NCBI RefSeq assembly: GCF_016758175.1
Contig: NZ_QYAB01000001.1
Location: forward strand, 1,385,162-1,449,161
Length of the DNA stretch: 64,000 nucleotides
From: Leucobacter zeae
GTDB taxonomy: Bacteria; Actinomycetota; Actinomycetes; Actinomycetales; Microbacteriaceae
Reading direction: 5' to 3'
The first letter of the stretch is position 1, and every line of letters starts with the position of its first letter. The notes beneath the pieces are model-generated. The model saw only the letters and a list, made by a program, of their open reading frames with translations, was not told where the DNA came from and ran no database searches. A program made the translations under genes and the position numbers. Below are positions 24,781-36,921 of this stretch, piece by piece.

Positions 24781-25758
24781 GTGGCAACTCCAGACAATCC
24801 CTTCGGCCAGGTGCTCGTCGCGCTCGTCACGCCCTTCCAGGCGGACGGCGAAGTCGATTGGCCCGCCGTCGAGAAGCACATCGACGACTGCATCGTCAGC
24901 GGTGCCGACGGGATCGTGGTCACCGGGACCACGGGGGAGACCAGCACGCTGACCGACCCCGAGAAGATCAAGCTCGTCGAGGTCGCGAAGTCCGTCTCCT
25001 CCGGGCGGGCGAAGATCATCACGGGCGGCGGCTCGAACGAGACCGCGCACGCCATCGAGCTCTACCGGGCCAGCGAGAAGGCCGGGGCCGACGGCGTCAT
25101 GATCGTCACGCCCTACTACAACAAGCCGACCCAGGCCGGTCTGCTCACCCACTTCCGGATGGTCGCGGACGCCACCGATCTGCCGGTCATCCTCTACGAC
25201 ATCCCCGGCCGCACCGGCGTGCCCATCACGTACGAGACGATCCTGCGCCTCGCGAAGCACCCGAACGTGCTCGCGGTGAAGGACGCGAAGGGCGACCTCA
25301 GCGAGGTCAGCCGCGTGCTCAACCAGACCGATCTCATGTACTTCTCCGGTGACGACGCCAACGTGCTGCCCGAGCTCGCCATCGGCGCAACGGGCCTCAT
25401 CGGCGTCACCGCGAACATCGCGGCGGCCCCGTACCGCGCCATCATCGACGCGGTGAACGCCGGCGACCTGCACACGGCGCGCGAGGCGCATCAGCGCCTC
25501 GAGCCCCTGGTGCGCGCCGTCATGACCCACGTGCCGGGAACGGTCGCGGCCAAGTACATCCTGCACGGGCTCGGCCGCATCGGCAGCCCGCGCGTCCGGT
25601 TGCCGCTCGTCGGCCCGGAGGAGTGGGAGGCCGCCATCATCGAAGACGAGCTCGCGCTCGTCCACGACGTCCCCGGCGTCGATTTCTCGAACTTCAGGCC
25701 GGACCGCAACGCGGCTGCCGGCGGTGCCCTGCCCCAGATCGCAGGCACCACCCGCTAA
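24781..25758 (+). CDS. dapA: 4-hydroxy-tetrahydrodipicolinate synthase
   Basis: Condenses pyruvate with aspartate semialdehyde, the entry step to diaminopimelate and lysine. 325 residues, a TIM barrel. Motifs: GTTGETSTLT (about 44-53), the tyrosine in ILYDIPGRTGVP (about 137-148) and the Schiff-base lysine in VLAVKDAKGDL (about 163-173). TGLIGVTANIAAAPYR follows. GTG start at leaderless distance from TACCCT. rnj follows with its own ribosome binding site 15 bases downstream, an arrangement shared by many actinobacteria. Confidence 0.96.
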   Translation: MATPDNPFGQVLVALVTPFQADGEVDWPAVEKHIDDCIVSGADGIVVTGTTGETSTLTDPEKIKLVEVAKSVSSGRAKIITGGGSNETAHAIELYRASEKAGADGVMIVTPYYNKPTQAGLLTHFRMVADATDLPVILYDIPGRTGVPITYETILRLAKHPNVLAVKDAKGDLSEVSRVLNQTDLMYFSGDDANVLPELAIGATGLIGVTANIAAAPYRAIIDAVNAGDLHTAREAHQRLEPLVRAVMTHVPGTVAAKYILHGLGRIGSPRVRLPLVGPEEWEAAIIEDELALVHDVPGVDFSNFRPDRNAAAGGALPQIAGTTR

Positions 25759-25773
25759 CAAACAGGAGGCCCA

Positions 25774-27450
<1,677 letters not shown>

Positions 27451-27453
27451 GGC

Positions 27454-28563
27454 GTGACCGCTCCTGCCCTTCCGGTCGCGCGCCTCGCGACCGCAGACGA
27501 GCGCGCCCGCTGGGACGCGCTCGTCGCGGCGAACCCGGGCGGCGGCGAGGTCTGGATGGGCGACGCCTATCTGGGTCTGAAGCACCGCGAGGGCCGCTAT
27601 CGCGACGAACGGGTGATCGTCGAGCGCGGGGATCGCCCGAGCATCGCCGTCGGCGTGCTCGCGAAGCGCGTTCCGCTGCTCGGGGAGTGGTGGCATCTCC
27701 CCGCCGGACCTGCGGGGGAGGACGCGTCGGCCGTGCTCGAGACGGCCGCAGCGGTCGCCGATCTCGCACGCGCGCGCGGAGCGTTCCTGCTGAAGATCGA
27801 GCCGCGGACGGGCCTCGACTCGCGCGGCGCCTTCGCGGCGGCCGGATATCGCGACACCGTCAGGATCATCCCGAACCCCTCCACGATCGTCGTCGATGTG
27901 GCGACGGAGGCGGCGGCCGGTTCGGCCGAGGCCGTGCAGGAGCTGCTCGCCAAGCTCGGGAAGAAGGCCCGCAACGCGATCACCCGCGCCGGCAGGGACG
28001 GGATCGTCGCCACCGAGGTGCCGGCGACCGACGAGAACTGCGCCGCGCTGTACCGGCTGCTGCAGGAGACCGCCGAGGGTCGCTTCGTACTGCGCTCGGA
28101 GCGCTACTACCGCGAGTTCTGGCAGGGCTTCGAGCGCTCGGGCGACGGGCAGATGTTCTTCGCGCACCGCGAGGTCGACGGCGGCGAACCGCAGCTCGTC
28201 GCGGGAGCGTACGCGATGGGCCTCGGGGCGAAGACCACCTACAAGGACGGCGCATCCGTGCGCGCCAAGGCCGCGTACGGCGCCTCGCACGCCCTGCAGT
28301 GGGCGGTGCTGCGCTGGGCGAACGCCCGCGGCGCCGTGCTGCACGACCTGTGCGGCGCCCCGCCCGCCGACCGCGCCGACGACAAGACCCACCCGTTGCA
28401 CGGGGTCGGTCAGTTCAAGCGCTCCTTCCAGCCCGAGATCACCGACTACGCGGGCGCCTTCGATCTGCCGCTGCGCCCGCGCGCCTACGCGGTCTGGACG
28501 AGGCTCGGGGACCGCATCGCCCGGCGGGCGTCGCTCGCCCTCAAGAAGGACCCGTACTACTGA
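27454..28563 (+). CDS. FemAB-family peptidyltransferase (lipid II bridge-forming), first copy
   Basis: 369 residues with two GNAT-like halves, as in FemX/FemA/FemB proteins that add amino acids from aminoacyl-tRNA to lipid II. Visible signature: LAKLGKKARNAITRAGRDGI (about 167-186), followed by RLLQETAEGRFVLRSERYY and the second-half pattern AKTTYKDGASVRAKAAYGAS (about 259-278). Ends HPLHGVGQFKRSF...EITDYAGAFDLPL. Together with MurJ and a second FemAB gene it forms a compact cell-wall cassette. The amino acid added is unknown. GTG start three bases after rnj. Confidence 0.88.
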   Translation: MTAPALPVARLATADERARWDALVAANPGGGEVWMGDAYLGLKHREGRYRDERVIVERGDRPSIAVGVLAKRVPLLGEWWHLPAGPAGEDASAVLETAAAVADLARARGAFLLKIEPRTGLDSRGAFAAAGYRDTVRIIPNPSTIVVDVATEAAAGSAEAVQELLAKLGKKARNAITRAGRDGIVATEVPATDENCAALYRLLQETAEGRFVLRSERYYREFWQGFERSGDGQMFFAHREVDGGEPQLVAGAYAMGLGAKTTYKDGASVRAKAAYGASHALQWAVLRWANARGAVLHDLCGAPPADRADDKTHPLHGVGQFKRSFQPEITDYAGAFDLPLRPRAYAVWTRLGDRIARRASLALKKDPYY

Positions 28564-30191
28564 TGGCGGGGTCGCTGGCGCGCGCGAGCGCGGTGATGGC
28601 CTCCGGCACCATGGTGTCGCGGGTGCTCGGGTTCGTGAAGGTGATGGTGCTCGCATACGCGATCGGCGGCGCGATCACCCGCTCCGGCGACGCCTTCGCG
28701 ATCGGCAATCTGCTGCCGAACACCATGTACATGATCCTGCTCGGGGGCATGCTCAACGCCGTGCTCGTGCCGCAGATCGTGAAGGCCGCGAAAGACCCCG
28801 ACGGGGGAGCGGGGTACATCAATCGGGTGCTGACGCTCGTGCTCACGGCGCTCGGGGTCGGCACGGTTCTGCTGATGCTGATCGCTCCGTGGCTGATCTG
28901 GCTGCTGACCTCGCTGTTCAGCGACGACTGGACGGATTCGCAGCGTGCTCTCGCCACGGCGTTCGCCTACTGGTGCCTGCCGCAGATCCTGTTCTACGGC
29001 CTCTACACCGTGCTCGGGGAGGTGCTCAACGCGCGCAGCGTGTTCGGGCCGTTCACCTGGGCGCCCGTCGTCAACAACGTCATCGCGATCGCGGGCGTCG
29101 GGGTCTACATCTGGATGTACGGCGCCGATCCGAACGGGCTGATGAGCCCATCCGACTGGAGCGCGCTCGGCATCGCGGTCCTCGCGGGCAGCGCGACTCT
29201 CGGTGTCGTCGCACAGGCACTCATCCTCTTCGTCTCGTGGCATCGCGCCGGGATCCGGTTCCGTCCCGACTTCCACTGGAAGGGGATGGGCCTCGGACAG
29301 ACCGGGCGGATCGCCGGTTGGAGCCTCGCCGCGATCCTCGTGATGCAGCTCGGCGGCTTCGTCACCCAGCCCGTGATCAACACTGCGTCGGGTGCGGGGA
29401 TCTCGGCGACGGGCATGCAGAACGCGTGGCTCATGTTCATGACTCCGCACTCGATCATCGCCGTGTCGCTCGGCACGGCCTACTTCACTCGACTCGCCGG
29501 GTGGGGGCAATCGGGGCGCATGACCGAGTTCGTGGTCGACTTCTCCGCCTCGGTCCGTCAGATCTCCCTGGTCATGGTGCTCGCATCCGTCGCGATCTTC
29601 TCGACCGCACCGCTGCTCGCGCAGGTGCTCAACCCGGGAGCGAGCCAGGAGCGACTGGGCGAGTTCGCCATCGTGATCCAGTGCTACATCGTGGGTCTCG
29701 CGGCATACAGCTTCCTCTTCGTCGTGCAGCGCTCCTTCTACGCGCTCTCGGACACGAAGACGCCGTTCTTCTTCACACTGGCGCAGATCGTGCTGCTCGT
29801 CCTGATCTCGCTGGGGCTTCTCGTGCTCCCCAAGGACATGCTCGGTCCGGCATATGCCCTCGCGTTCGCGTTCACGACGATTCTGGAGGCGCTGCTCGCC
29901 GTATGGCTGCTGCGACGCAGGATCGGAGCGATCGATGGCGCGCGAATCCTGGCCAGCCTGCTGCTGTACGCCGTCGCGTCGATCCCGGCGCTGATCGTCG
30001 GATTGGCGCTGTTCTACACGGCATCCGCGCTGCTGCCGCATCGCGGATTCGCGCTTGCGATCGTGCTCGCCGGCGTCATCGCGGCGGCGGTGTCGGCGAC
30101 GTACCTCCTCGCCCTCAAACTGATCAAGTCGCCGGATTTCGCGGAGCTCTCCGCCTTCGTCTCCCGCAAACTCGGAAGGAACCGCTCGTGA
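28563..30191 (+). CDS. MurJ-like lipid II flippase
   Basis: MOP-superfamily membrane protein, 542 residues with about 14 hydrophobic helices. N-terminal MASGTMVSRVLGFVKVMVLA (about 11-30), then GDAFAIGNLLPNTMYMILLGGMLNAVLVP (about 40-68), match MurJ/MviN. The family moves lipid II across the membrane. Most actinobacteria carry a longer murJ near the chromosomal origin, so this could be the only copy or a specialised paralogue. Start ATG overlaps the previous stop (TGATG). Sandwiched between two FemAB genes, suggesting coupled bridge addition and flipping; that is inference. Confidence 0.9.
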   Translation: MAGSLARASAVMASGTMVSRVLGFVKVMVLAYAIGGAITRSGDAFAIGNLLPNTMYMILLGGMLNAVLVPQIVKAAKDPDGGAGYINRVLTLVLTALGVGTVLLMLIAPWLIWLLTSLFSDDWTDSQRALATAFAYWCLPQILFYGLYTVLGEVLNARSVFGPFTWAPVVNNVIAIAGVGVYIWMYGADPNGLMSPSDWSALGIAVLAGSATLGVVAQALILFVSWHRAGIRFRPDFHWKGMGLGQTGRIAGWSLAAILVMQLGGFVTQPVINTASGAGISATGMQNAWLMFMTPHSIIAVSLGTAYFTRLAGWGQSGRMTEFVVDFSASVRQISLVMVLASVAIFSTAPLLAQVLNPGASQERLGEFAIVIQCYIVGLAAYSFLFVVQRSFYALSDTKTPFFFTLAQIVLLVLISLGLLVLPKDMLGPAYALAFAFTTILEALLAVWLLRRRIGAIDGARILASLLLYAVASIPALIVGLALFYTASALLPHRGFALAIVLAGVIAAAVSATYLLALKLIKSPDFAELSAFVSRKLGRNRS

Positions 30192-31282
30192 CCTCCCTCA
30201 CCGTGACCCCCTGCACCGACCGTGCGCTGTGGGACCGGACCGTCAAGGACCTCGGCGGCCACCCGCTGCAGCTGTGGGGCTGGGGCGACCTGAAGTCGGC
30301 GCACCGCTGGAGCGCCGAGCGCGTGCTGGTCCGCGCGGGATCCTCAGAGGGAATCGCGTCAGCGATTCCCGGATCCCGTGCTGGCGCCGCTGCGCCAGGA
30401 TCCGACCAGGACGCCCCGGTCGTCGGCGCCTGCCAGCTGCTCACCCGTGCGCTGCCGGGTCCGCTCGGCGGATTCGTCTACGCGCCCCGCGGCCCGGTCG
30501 TGGCCAGGGACGGTGCGGATCCGGAGCGGCTCGCGGCTTCCCCGGCCCCCGCGGAGGTCTCCGATGCGGTCGCCGCGTACGTGCACGGCTCCCGGCGCGC
30601 CGTCGCCGTGTCGATCGAGCCCGATGAGGACGCGGGATCCTTCCCGCTCGGTGCGGGGTGGCGCGAGGCGAAGACCCCCGTGCTCCCCGCGCGCACCCTG
30701 ATCCTCGACCTGCGCCGCAGCGAGGACGAGCTCCTCGCCGACATGTCGAAGAAGCACCGCCAGTACGTGCGCAAGGCCGGGCGCGAGGAGTCGCTCGAGA
30801 TCCGGCCCGTCGAGACCCTCGAGCAGCTCGACGTCTGCCTCGACGTGTACCGCCAGACGAGCGAGCGCGCCGACTTCGGACTCCACGAGGACTCCTACTA
30901 CCACGACGCGTTCACCATGCTCGGCGACGACTCTCCCGTCTGGGCCGCCTACGTCGACGACCGACCCGTGGCGTTCCTGTTCATGGCGAAGTCGGATCGC
31001 ACGGCCTTCGAGCTCTACGGCGGCATGGACGAGACCGGCCAGCGGCTGCGCGCGAACTACGCGCTGAAGTGGCACGTGATCCGGCACATGAAGTCGCTCG
31101 GGATCGAGCGATACGACTTCGGCGGGCTCATCAACGACGGCGTGACCACCTTCAAGAAGGGCTGGGCGTCGCACGAGAACCTGCTCGCGGGCTCGTGGGA
31201 CCGCCCGGGGCCGGGCTACCGCATCTGGACCGAGGGCCTGCCCCTCGCGAAGACGCTCGTGCGCAAGCTGCGCCGGCGCTGA
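30188..31282 (+). CDS. FemAB-family peptidyltransferase (lipid II bridge-forming), second copy
   Basis: 364 residues. It carries the FemAB pattern LLADMSKKHRQYVRKAGREE (about 182-201) and the C-terminal motif GGLINDGVTTFKKGWASHEN (about 315-334), close to FemX/FmhB proteins. About 20 residues rich in Ala/Gly/Ser (about 52-76, GSSEGIASAIPGSRAGAAAPG) interrupt the N-terminal domain. GTG start overlaps the murJ stop (GTGA). The two FemAB proteins differ clearly, so they may add different residues. In group-B peptidoglycans of Microbacteriaceae the bridge starts at D-Glu; relevance here is inferred. Confidence 0.88.
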   Translation: MTSLTVTPCTDRALWDRTVKDLGGHPLQLWGWGDLKSAHRWSAERVLVRAGSSEGIASAIPGSRAGAAAPGSDQDAPVVGACQLLTRALPGPLGGFVYAPRGPVVARDGADPERLAASPAPAEVSDAVAAYVHGSRRAVAVSIEPDEDAGSFPLGAGWREAKTPVLPARTLILDLRRSEDELLADMSKKHRQYVRKAGREESLEIRPVETLEQLDVCLDVYRQTSERADFGLHEDSYYHDAFTMLGDDSPVWAAYVDDRPVAFLFMAKSDRTAFELYGGMDETGQRLRANYALKWHVIRHMKSLGIERYDFGGLINDGVTTFKKGWASHENLLAGSWDRPGPGYRIWTEGLPLAKTLVRKLRRR

Positions 31283-31288
31283 TCGGGG

Positions 31289-32794
31289 ATGGGAACCGGG
31301 AACAGCCGGGCGGAGGCCGCGTACCGGCGATCGATCGCCGCGTTCAAGAATCCGACGCTCGATCTGCTGCACGGCAGGTACGCGCCCTTCGTGGTCGCGA
31401 CGCTCTCGCTCGTGTTCACGGCGGACCGCCCCGCCGTGGCGGTCGCCGACGCGCACGTCGAGGTGGGGGAGATCGTCGAGGACCTCCGCGCGTCGGGGTT
31501 CGGGGATCTGGATCGCGGCCTGCCCGCGGGGAGCGGGCGCGAGATCTGCCGCTACTGGGTGCGCGTGGGCTGGCTCGTGCCGCAGATCGTCGACGACGCG
31601 GAGGTCTACCGCTTGTCGGCGCAGGCCGTCGGCGCCCTCGAGATCGCGGGCCGCGCGGGCGGCGGCAGGTCGCGCGTCTCGCGCTCGCGCGTGCGCACGC
31701 TGCTCGAGAGCATCGAGCAGCTCGTGCACGACTCCGAGGCCGACCAGGCGGAGCAGCTCGTGCGCCTGCGCGCCGAGCGAGATCGGCTGGACGCCGAGAT
31801 CGCCCGGATCGAGGCGCTCGAGCCCGGCGCGTACGAGCCGCTCGACGACGACCAGCTGCTCGAGGAGGCCGAGCTCGTGCTGCACCTCGCGCGCGAGCTG
31901 CCCGCGGACTTCTCGCGCGTCGCCGAGTCGATCGACGCGATGCAGCGCGACGTCGTCACGGAGCTGCGTCAGGATGTGCGTCCGGCAGGCGAGGTGCTGC
32001 GCGACTATCTCAGGCGCGGCCAGCACGTGATGCAGGCGACGCCCGAGGGTCGGGCGTTCGAGGGGGCGCTGCGCCTCATCGGAGACCCCGAGCACATCGA
32101 CCGGCTCACCGAGCAGTTGCGCTCCCTGCTCGGCCAGCCGTTCGCGCGGCTCATGGGCGCCGACCAGCGCGTCGAGCTCGACGCCATCGCGAAGCGCGTC
32201 GAGCAGGGCGTGCTCGAGGTGCTCGTCGCGCAGCGCCGCGCCTCGCAGGTGATCACCGCGCAGGTGCGCACGCACGACCCCGCGCGCGACCGCGAGGTCG
32301 ACGAGCTGCTGCGCGGCGTCATGGCGGGGCTCCAGCGCTGGGCGGGCGACGCGAAGGCGACCGACCGGGTCGAGCCCCTCCGCGGCTTCCCCGTGGCCCA
32401 CGTCGGGCACCTGCGCCAGACCCTCGGCGACGTGCGTCCGCCGCGTGCCCCGGCCCCGCTCGGGCTGTCCGCGGAGGACGCGGAGTTCGAGCAGGCGGAC
32501 ACGCGGGCCTGGGGCGGCCCGCACTACCGCGAGCTCGAGGAGCACGTCGCGGGGCTCGGCGGCCGCTTCGACCTCGCGGAGGCGTTCGCGCGAGGGCCGG
32601 AGGACGCCAGGCGCCCGGTCGATCTGCTCGGCCTGCTCGAGATCGTCCACCGGGACGGCATGGTCGAGGGCGAGGAGATCTCGATCGTCGAGGCGCTCAG
32701 GCCCGACGGCACCACCCGAAGATTCGCGTTCGGCTCGGTCACGGCCGGCGCGCACCCAGACACGGCAGAACACGAAGAAGGCGATGATGATTGA
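31289..32794 (+). CDS. jetA: JetA/MksF: DUF3375 kleisin-like subunit of a Wadjet/Mks SMC complex
   Basis: 501 residues, usual for DUF3375. N-terminal winged-helix region with the family start [20 protein letters not shown] (about 10-29) and [14 protein letters not shown]; a central coiled-coil (about 130-210, [20 protein letters not shown]); a C-terminal helical part with [18 protein letters not shown]. In characterised Wadjet complexes JetA is the kleisin that links JetC heads. ATG 31289 lies seven bases after the preceding stop with a weak ribosome binding site, so co-transcription with the FemAB gene is possible. jetB overlaps the end. Confidence 0.92.
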   Translation: MGTGNSRAEAAYRRSIAAFKNPTLDLLHGRYAPFVVATLSLVFTADRPAVAVADAHVEVGEIVEDLRASGFGDLDRGLPAGSGREICRYWVRVGWLVPQIVDDAEVYRLSAQAVGALEIAGRAGGGRSRVSRSRVRTLLESIEQLVHDSEADQAEQLVRLRAERDRLDAEIARIEALEPGAYEPLDDDQLLEEAELVLHLARELPADFSRVAESIDAMQRDVVTELRQDVRPAGEVLRDYLRRGQHVMQATPEGRAFEGALRLIGDPEHIDRLTEQLRSLLGQPFARLMGADQRVELDAIAKRVEQGVLEVLVAQRRASQVITAQVRTHDPARDREVDELLRGVMAGLQRWAGDAKATDRVEPLRGFPVAHVGHLRQTLGDVRPPRAPAPLGLSAEDAEFEQADTRAWGGPHYRELEEHVAGLGGRFDLAEAFARGPEDARRPVDLLGLLEIVHRDGMVEGEEISIVEALRPDGTTRRFAFGSVTAGAHPDTAEHEEGDDD

Positions 32795-33470
32795 GACTGA
32801 CGATCCGTTCGTCGCACCGGTGGCGATGGAGGACGACCCGGGCGAGTACTTCGCGGGGGACCGCGGAGTGCTCGATCCCGCCGTCCGGCGCGCGCTCGTG
32901 CGCCTGCTGCAGCGGCGCTTCGTGCTCGCCGAGCGCAGCCCGGAGGACTGGAAGGCCATCGTCGAGAACCAGTCGGTCGTGGAATCGCGGCTGCACGACC
33001 TCTTCGTGCGCCTGATCGTCGACGTCGATCGCGGCGTCGCCTACAAGCAGCAGGTGCGCTCCGACGAGCTCGAAGTGCCGATCCTGCTGCGCGACGAGGC
33101 GTACACCCGGGCCGAGACGCTCGTGCTCGTGTACCTCCGCACCGTCTACCAGCGCGAGGCGACCGCGGGGGAGGCCTCGGCCCGCGTCGACGTCGAGGAG
33201 GTCGAGCAGACCGTGCTCAGCTACCTCGCCGAATCCGACGGGGACCAGGCGCGCAAGCAGCGCTCCGTACGCGCGGCGCTCGGCCGGCTGCGGCACGAGG
33301 GCATCGTCGACGAGGAGTCCGAGGGCCGCTACCGCATCAGTCCGCTGGTGGAGATCGTGCTCGGAGCCGAGCAGCTGCGCGAGCTCGACCGCTGGCTGCG
33401 GGCGCAGGCGGCCGAGCACGACGCCGGCACGGACGCACCGGCCGGCCGACCCGAGGAGGCGGCGCTGTGA
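32787..33470 (+). CDS. jetB: JetB/MksE: DUF4194 KITE-like subunit
   Basis: 227 residues, a DUF4194 protein of two winged helices. Visible features: [20 protein letters not shown] (about 32-51), the family-like loop [19 protein letters not shown] (about 72-90), [15 protein letters not shown] and the C-terminal winged helix [20 protein letters not shown]. JetB binds the JetA kleisin in known complexes. Start is ATG 32787 (AAGAAGG five bases upstream) or 32784; either overlaps the end of jetA. jetC starts within its stop codon. Confidence 0.92.
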   Translation: MIETDDPFVAPVAMEDDPGEYFAGDRGVLDPAVRRALVRLLQRRFVLAERSPEDWKAIVENQSVVESRLHDLFVRLIVDVDRGVAYKQQVRSDELEVPILLRDEAYTRAETLVLVYLRTVYQREATAGEASARVDVEEVEQTVLSYLAESDGDQARKQRSVRAALGRLRHEGIVDEESEGRYRISPLVEIVLGAEQLRELDRWLRAQAAEHDAGTDAPAGRPEEAAL

Positions 33471-36400
33471 CGATGCTCGATACCCTGTTCGGCCTGATCC
33501 CGGCCGAGTCCCGCGGCCAGCAGTGGGTCGCGGACGAGCTGCAGCTCGTCAACTGGGGCGGGTACGACAGCGGCCCGCACCGCGTGCGGTTCTCGCCGGC
33601 GGCGACCCTGCTCTGCGGCGGTTCGGGATCGGGCAAGTCGACGCTCATGGACGCCTACATCGCGCTCATGATGCCGCACACCACGCCGTTCAACGGCGCG
33701 TCGAACGGCGGGGTGACGGGGCGGCCGCGCGGCGAGGAGCAGCGCAACATCCTCTCGTACGGGCGGGGCAAGATCGATGAGTCCCGCACCGACGAGGGCA
33801 CGAAGGTGCGCGTGCTCCGCGGCGACGGCGAGGACACGTGGACCGCGATCGCCATGACCTGGCGCGATCACGACGGATCGCGCTTCACCGCCGTCCGAGC
33901 GTGGTACATCCCGGCGCACGCGCGCGTGCTCGAGGACACCGTGCGCGTGCGTGCGACCGCGGACGGCCCGTTCGACCTCGACGCGCTGGAGGGCGCAGCG
34001 GTGCAGCGCCTCTCGGACGCCGCAGTGCGCGCGACCGGCCTCGACACGGTCCCGACGGATCGCGAGTTCTCGGCGCGCCTGCACTCCGTGCTCGGGATCG
34101 GCGCTGCGGGCGCGGGCTCCCAGGCGATGAGCCTGCTCGCCCGGATCCAGGCGGGCCAGCAGATCACGACCGTCGACGAGCTCTACAAGCGCATGGTGCT
34201 CGAGGAGCCCGACACGATCGCCGCGGCCGAGGCCGTGGTGGAGCACTTCGACGAGCTCGAGGGCACGCGAACCCGGATGGTCACCGCGCAGAAGCAGGTG
34301 CGGGCCCTCCGGCCGATCCGCGAACTGCGCTCCAGGATCGTCGGCTACGCGGAGCGGCTGCGGTTGCTCGACGCCATCGGCACCTTCGCCGATCCCGATT
34401 CCCTCGCGTCGCTGTGGCGGGCCGAGCGGCGTCTCGAACTGCTGCGGGACGTCGAGGCCGAGCTGCAGCGCAGCACACGGGAGGCCGACGACGCCGTGCG
34501 CGCGTCGCAGGCGCTCGCCGAGTCGGCCGAGGCCGAGCGCGACGGCCTCGCGGAGGTGCTGCGCAGTTCGGGCGGCGACCGTCTCGAGGCCGCCGAGCGG
34601 GGCCTGCGCGACGCCGAGCGGCGACTCGAAGCCGTCGCCAGGGAGCGCGCGCGCTTCGACGCGGTCCAGCGCTCGCTGGGCGTCTCGGTCGCCGATGCCG
34701 CGGAGTTCGCACGACTCGCGGACCGGGCTCGCGCCGCGCTCGCGGATCCCGAGGCCAAGGCGCGGGCGAGGGACGCCTACGCCGCAGCGCGGGGGGAAGC
34801 GGCGTCGCTCGAGACCGAGCTCGCCGGCATCGAGGGCGAGCGCGCCCAGGCCGAGGACCGCGAGGACAGCATCCCGCAGTCGCTGCACGCAGCGCGCGCG
34901 AAGCTCGCCGCTGCCGCGGGGCTCCCGATCTCCGAGCTGCCCTTCGTCGGAGAGCTCGTGGAGGTGCGCACCGAGTTCGAGCCGTGGCGCGGCGCCTTCA
35001 ACCTGGCGCTCGGCGGTTTCGCCACGACCCTCCTGGTCGATGCGGCCCGCCTCGCCGACTTCCGTGCGGCGATCGACGCATTGCGATTGCCGGTACGCGT
35101 GCGCTTCGAGGGCGTGCACTCCGGTCTGCCGGTGCGCACGGGACTCGATCCCGCCCGTCTGCCCGGTCGACTCGACTACCGCGAGAGCGAGCTCACCGGC
35201 TGGCTGCAGGACCGCCTGGAACGGCGCTTCGACTTCGTCTGCGTGGACGTTCCGGCGGACCTCGCCGGGCACGAGCGCGCGCTCACGATCAGCGGCCAGC
35301 TCTCCCAGGGCGCCCGAGGGGCGCACGGCGGCCAGGGCTCCTCGAACGTGCTGGGCTTCTCGAGCTCCGCGCGCATCGCGGAGCTGGACGACGCCGTCGC
35401 GCGGGTCTCCGCGCGCCTCGAGCGCGCGAAGTCGGCCGCTCGGCTCGCCGCTGCGGAGCTCGATGCGCTCGACGCCGGTCACGCCGCGTACGCGAAGATC
35501 GCCGATCTCGAGTGGTCGAGCGTCGACGTCGCATCGGTCGAGCGCGAGCGCGAGCGATGGGAGGGCGTCATCTCCGAGATCTCCGCGGGGGACACGCAGG
35601 TGGCGTCGGTGCAACGGCAGATCGCGGAGGCGAAGCGCAAGATCGCGAAGCTGCAGCAGGAGACCGGCCGGCTGCGAGCCACTCAGGAACGCCTCGCCGC
35701 GCGCTGGGCCGAGGTCACGGACGAGGTCGACGAGGCCCAGGTCGTCATCGACCGCGCGGAGGATGCTGCGCTCGTGCTCACGGAGCAGCAGGCGGCCTAT
35801 CTGGACGCGCGCTTCACCGTGCCCGCCGGCGGCGCGGGAGAGGGGCGCACGGGCGACGGCGCGGCGCGGCGCTCGGACGAGCTGCTGCGCTTCGATGCGG
35901 CGCTCTCGGCAGCCGAGCGACGGTTCGTCGAGGATCGCAGGGCCGCGCAGCAGGCGCTCGTCGAGCAGCGGGAGGCGCTCAGGCGCACGCTCGAGAACTA
36001 TCTCGAGAGCTGGCCGAACCCGAGCCTGCTCGCCGACCCCGACACCTCGGTCGCCGACTTCGAACGGATCCTCATCGAGCTCGAGACGAGCGGGCTGCAC
36101 GAGCTCGAGGCCGAGTGGAAGGCGAGCCTGCTCACGCTCTCGGGCAACGATCTCACGAACCTCGAGTCGACCCTCTCGCGCTCGCTGCGCGAGATCCGCG
36201 ACCGGATCGAGCCCGTGAACCGGATCATGAGCGACCTGCCGTTCTCCGACGACGACCACCGTCTGCAGATTGTCGCGCGGGAGAACCAGTCCGAGGCGCG
36301 GCGCCGGTTCCGGCGCGAGCTGCGAGAGGTACGGGGGCTCGTCGACTCCGTCTCGGGCGATGAGGAGCGCGGTCGGGCCTACGACCGCATGGCGCGGCTG

Positions 36401-36853
36401 ATCGGCCGGATCAGGCGTACGGCGCCCGAGTACGCCGAACTCGTGGACGTGCGGCAGCACGTGCGCATCAGCGCCGAGAAGTTCGAAGCGGGCACGGGGG
36501 CGCACGCCGCGCTCTACGACCACATCGGCGAGAAGTCCGGCGGCGAATCCCAGGAGCTCATCGCGTTCATCGTCGGGGCGGCGCTCAGGTACCAGCTGGG
36601 CGACGCGGGGGCCGAGCGCCCCCGCTACGCGCCGGTGTTCCTCGACGAGGCGCTCATCAAGGCCGACGCGCACTTCACGCGTCGCGCGATCGGCGCCTGG
36701 CGGGGTCTCGGATTCCAGCTGGTCATCGGTGCGCCGAACGACAAGTACAGCGCGATCGAGCCCCACGTCGACGTCGAGTACGACATCCTGAAGGACACGA
36801 AGGGGAGGTCCTGGGCGAAACCCAAGGTCGGGCTGCAGGACGCGCATCGATGA
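33467..36853 (+). CDS. jetC: JetC/MksB: SMC-like ATPase of a Wadjet/Mks complex
   Basis: 1128 residues. N-terminal ATP head with Walker [10 protein letters not shown] (51-59) and the Wadjet-typical [16 protein letters not shown] long coiled coil (about 270-480) leads to a hinge-like domain (about 480-610, [19 protein letters not shown]), then a second coiled coil (about 620-880). The C-terminal head has the signature [14 protein letters not shown] (about 1021-1034), Walker [13 protein letters not shown] (about 1056-1067) and the switch region [13 protein letters not shown] (about 1087-1099). Matches COG4913 JetC rather than canonical SMC or RecN. GTG overlaps the jetB stop. The expected next gene, jetD, is absent. 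Confidence 0.93.
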   Translation: MTMLDTLFGLIPAESRGQQWVADELQLVNWGGYDSGPHRVRFSPAATLLCGGSGSGKSTLMDAYIALMMPHTTPFNGASNGGVTGRPRGEEQRNILSYGRGKIDESRTDEGTKVRVLRGDGEDTWTAIAMTWRDHDGSRFTAVRAWYIPAHARVLEDTVRVRATADGPFDLDALEGAAVQRLSDAAVRATGLDTVPTDREFSARLHSVLGIGAAGAGSQAMSLLARIQAGQQITTVDELYKRMVLEEPDTIAAAEAVVEHFDELEGTRTRMVTAQKQVRALRPIRELRSRIVGYAERLRLLDAIGTFADPDSLASLWRAERRLELLRDVEAELQRSTREADDAVRASQALAESAEAERDGLAEVLRSSGGDRLEAAERGLRDAERRLEAVARERARFDAVQRSLGVSVADAAEFARLADRARAALADPEAKARARDAYAAARGEAASLETELAGIEGERAQAEDREDSIPQSLHAARAKLAAAAGLPISELPFVGELVEVRTEFEPWRGAFNLALGGFATTLLVDAARLADFRAAIDALRLPVRVRFEGVHSGLPVRTGLDPARLPGRLDYRESELTGWLQDRLERRFDFVCVDVPADLAGHERALTISGQLSQGARGAHGGQGSSNVLGFSSSARIAELDDAVARVSARLERAKSAARLAAAELDALDAGHAAYAKIADLEWSSVDVASVERERERWEGVISEISAGDTQVASVQRQIAEAKRKIAKLQQETGRLRATQERLAARWAEVTDEVDEAQVVIDRAEDAALVLTEQQAAYLDARFTVPAGGAGEGRTGDGAARRSDELLRFDAALSAAERRFVEDRRAAQQALVEQREALRRTLENYLESWPNPSLLADPDTSVADFERILIELETSGLHELEAEWKASLLTLSGNDLTNLESTLSRSLREIRDRIEPVNRIMSDLPFSDDDHRLQIVARENQSEARRRFRRELREVRGLVDSVSGDEERGRAYDRMARLIGRIRRTAPEYAELVDVRQHVRISAEKFEAGTGAHAALYDHIGEKSGGESQELIAFIVGAALRYQLGDAGAERPRYAPVFLDEALIKADAHFTRRAIGAWRGLGFQLVIGAPNDKYSAIEPHVDVEYDILKDTKGRSWAKPKVGLQDAHR

Positions 36854-36909
36854 CGTCCCGGATCTGAGCGTCGGCGGAGCGTCATCTGGCCATTGTCGGA
36901 GGGGGAACG

Positions 36910-36915
36910 TACCCT
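36910..36915 (+). promoter_or_regulatory. -10 hexamer of ftsK, leaderless spacing
   Basis: TACCCT ends six bases before the ATG at 36922. The 68 bases between jetC and ftsK hold only this promoter and a weak inverted repeat (GATGACG at about 36847, CGTCATC at about 36887). Confidence 0.5.
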
Positions 36916-36921
36916 CGTAGC

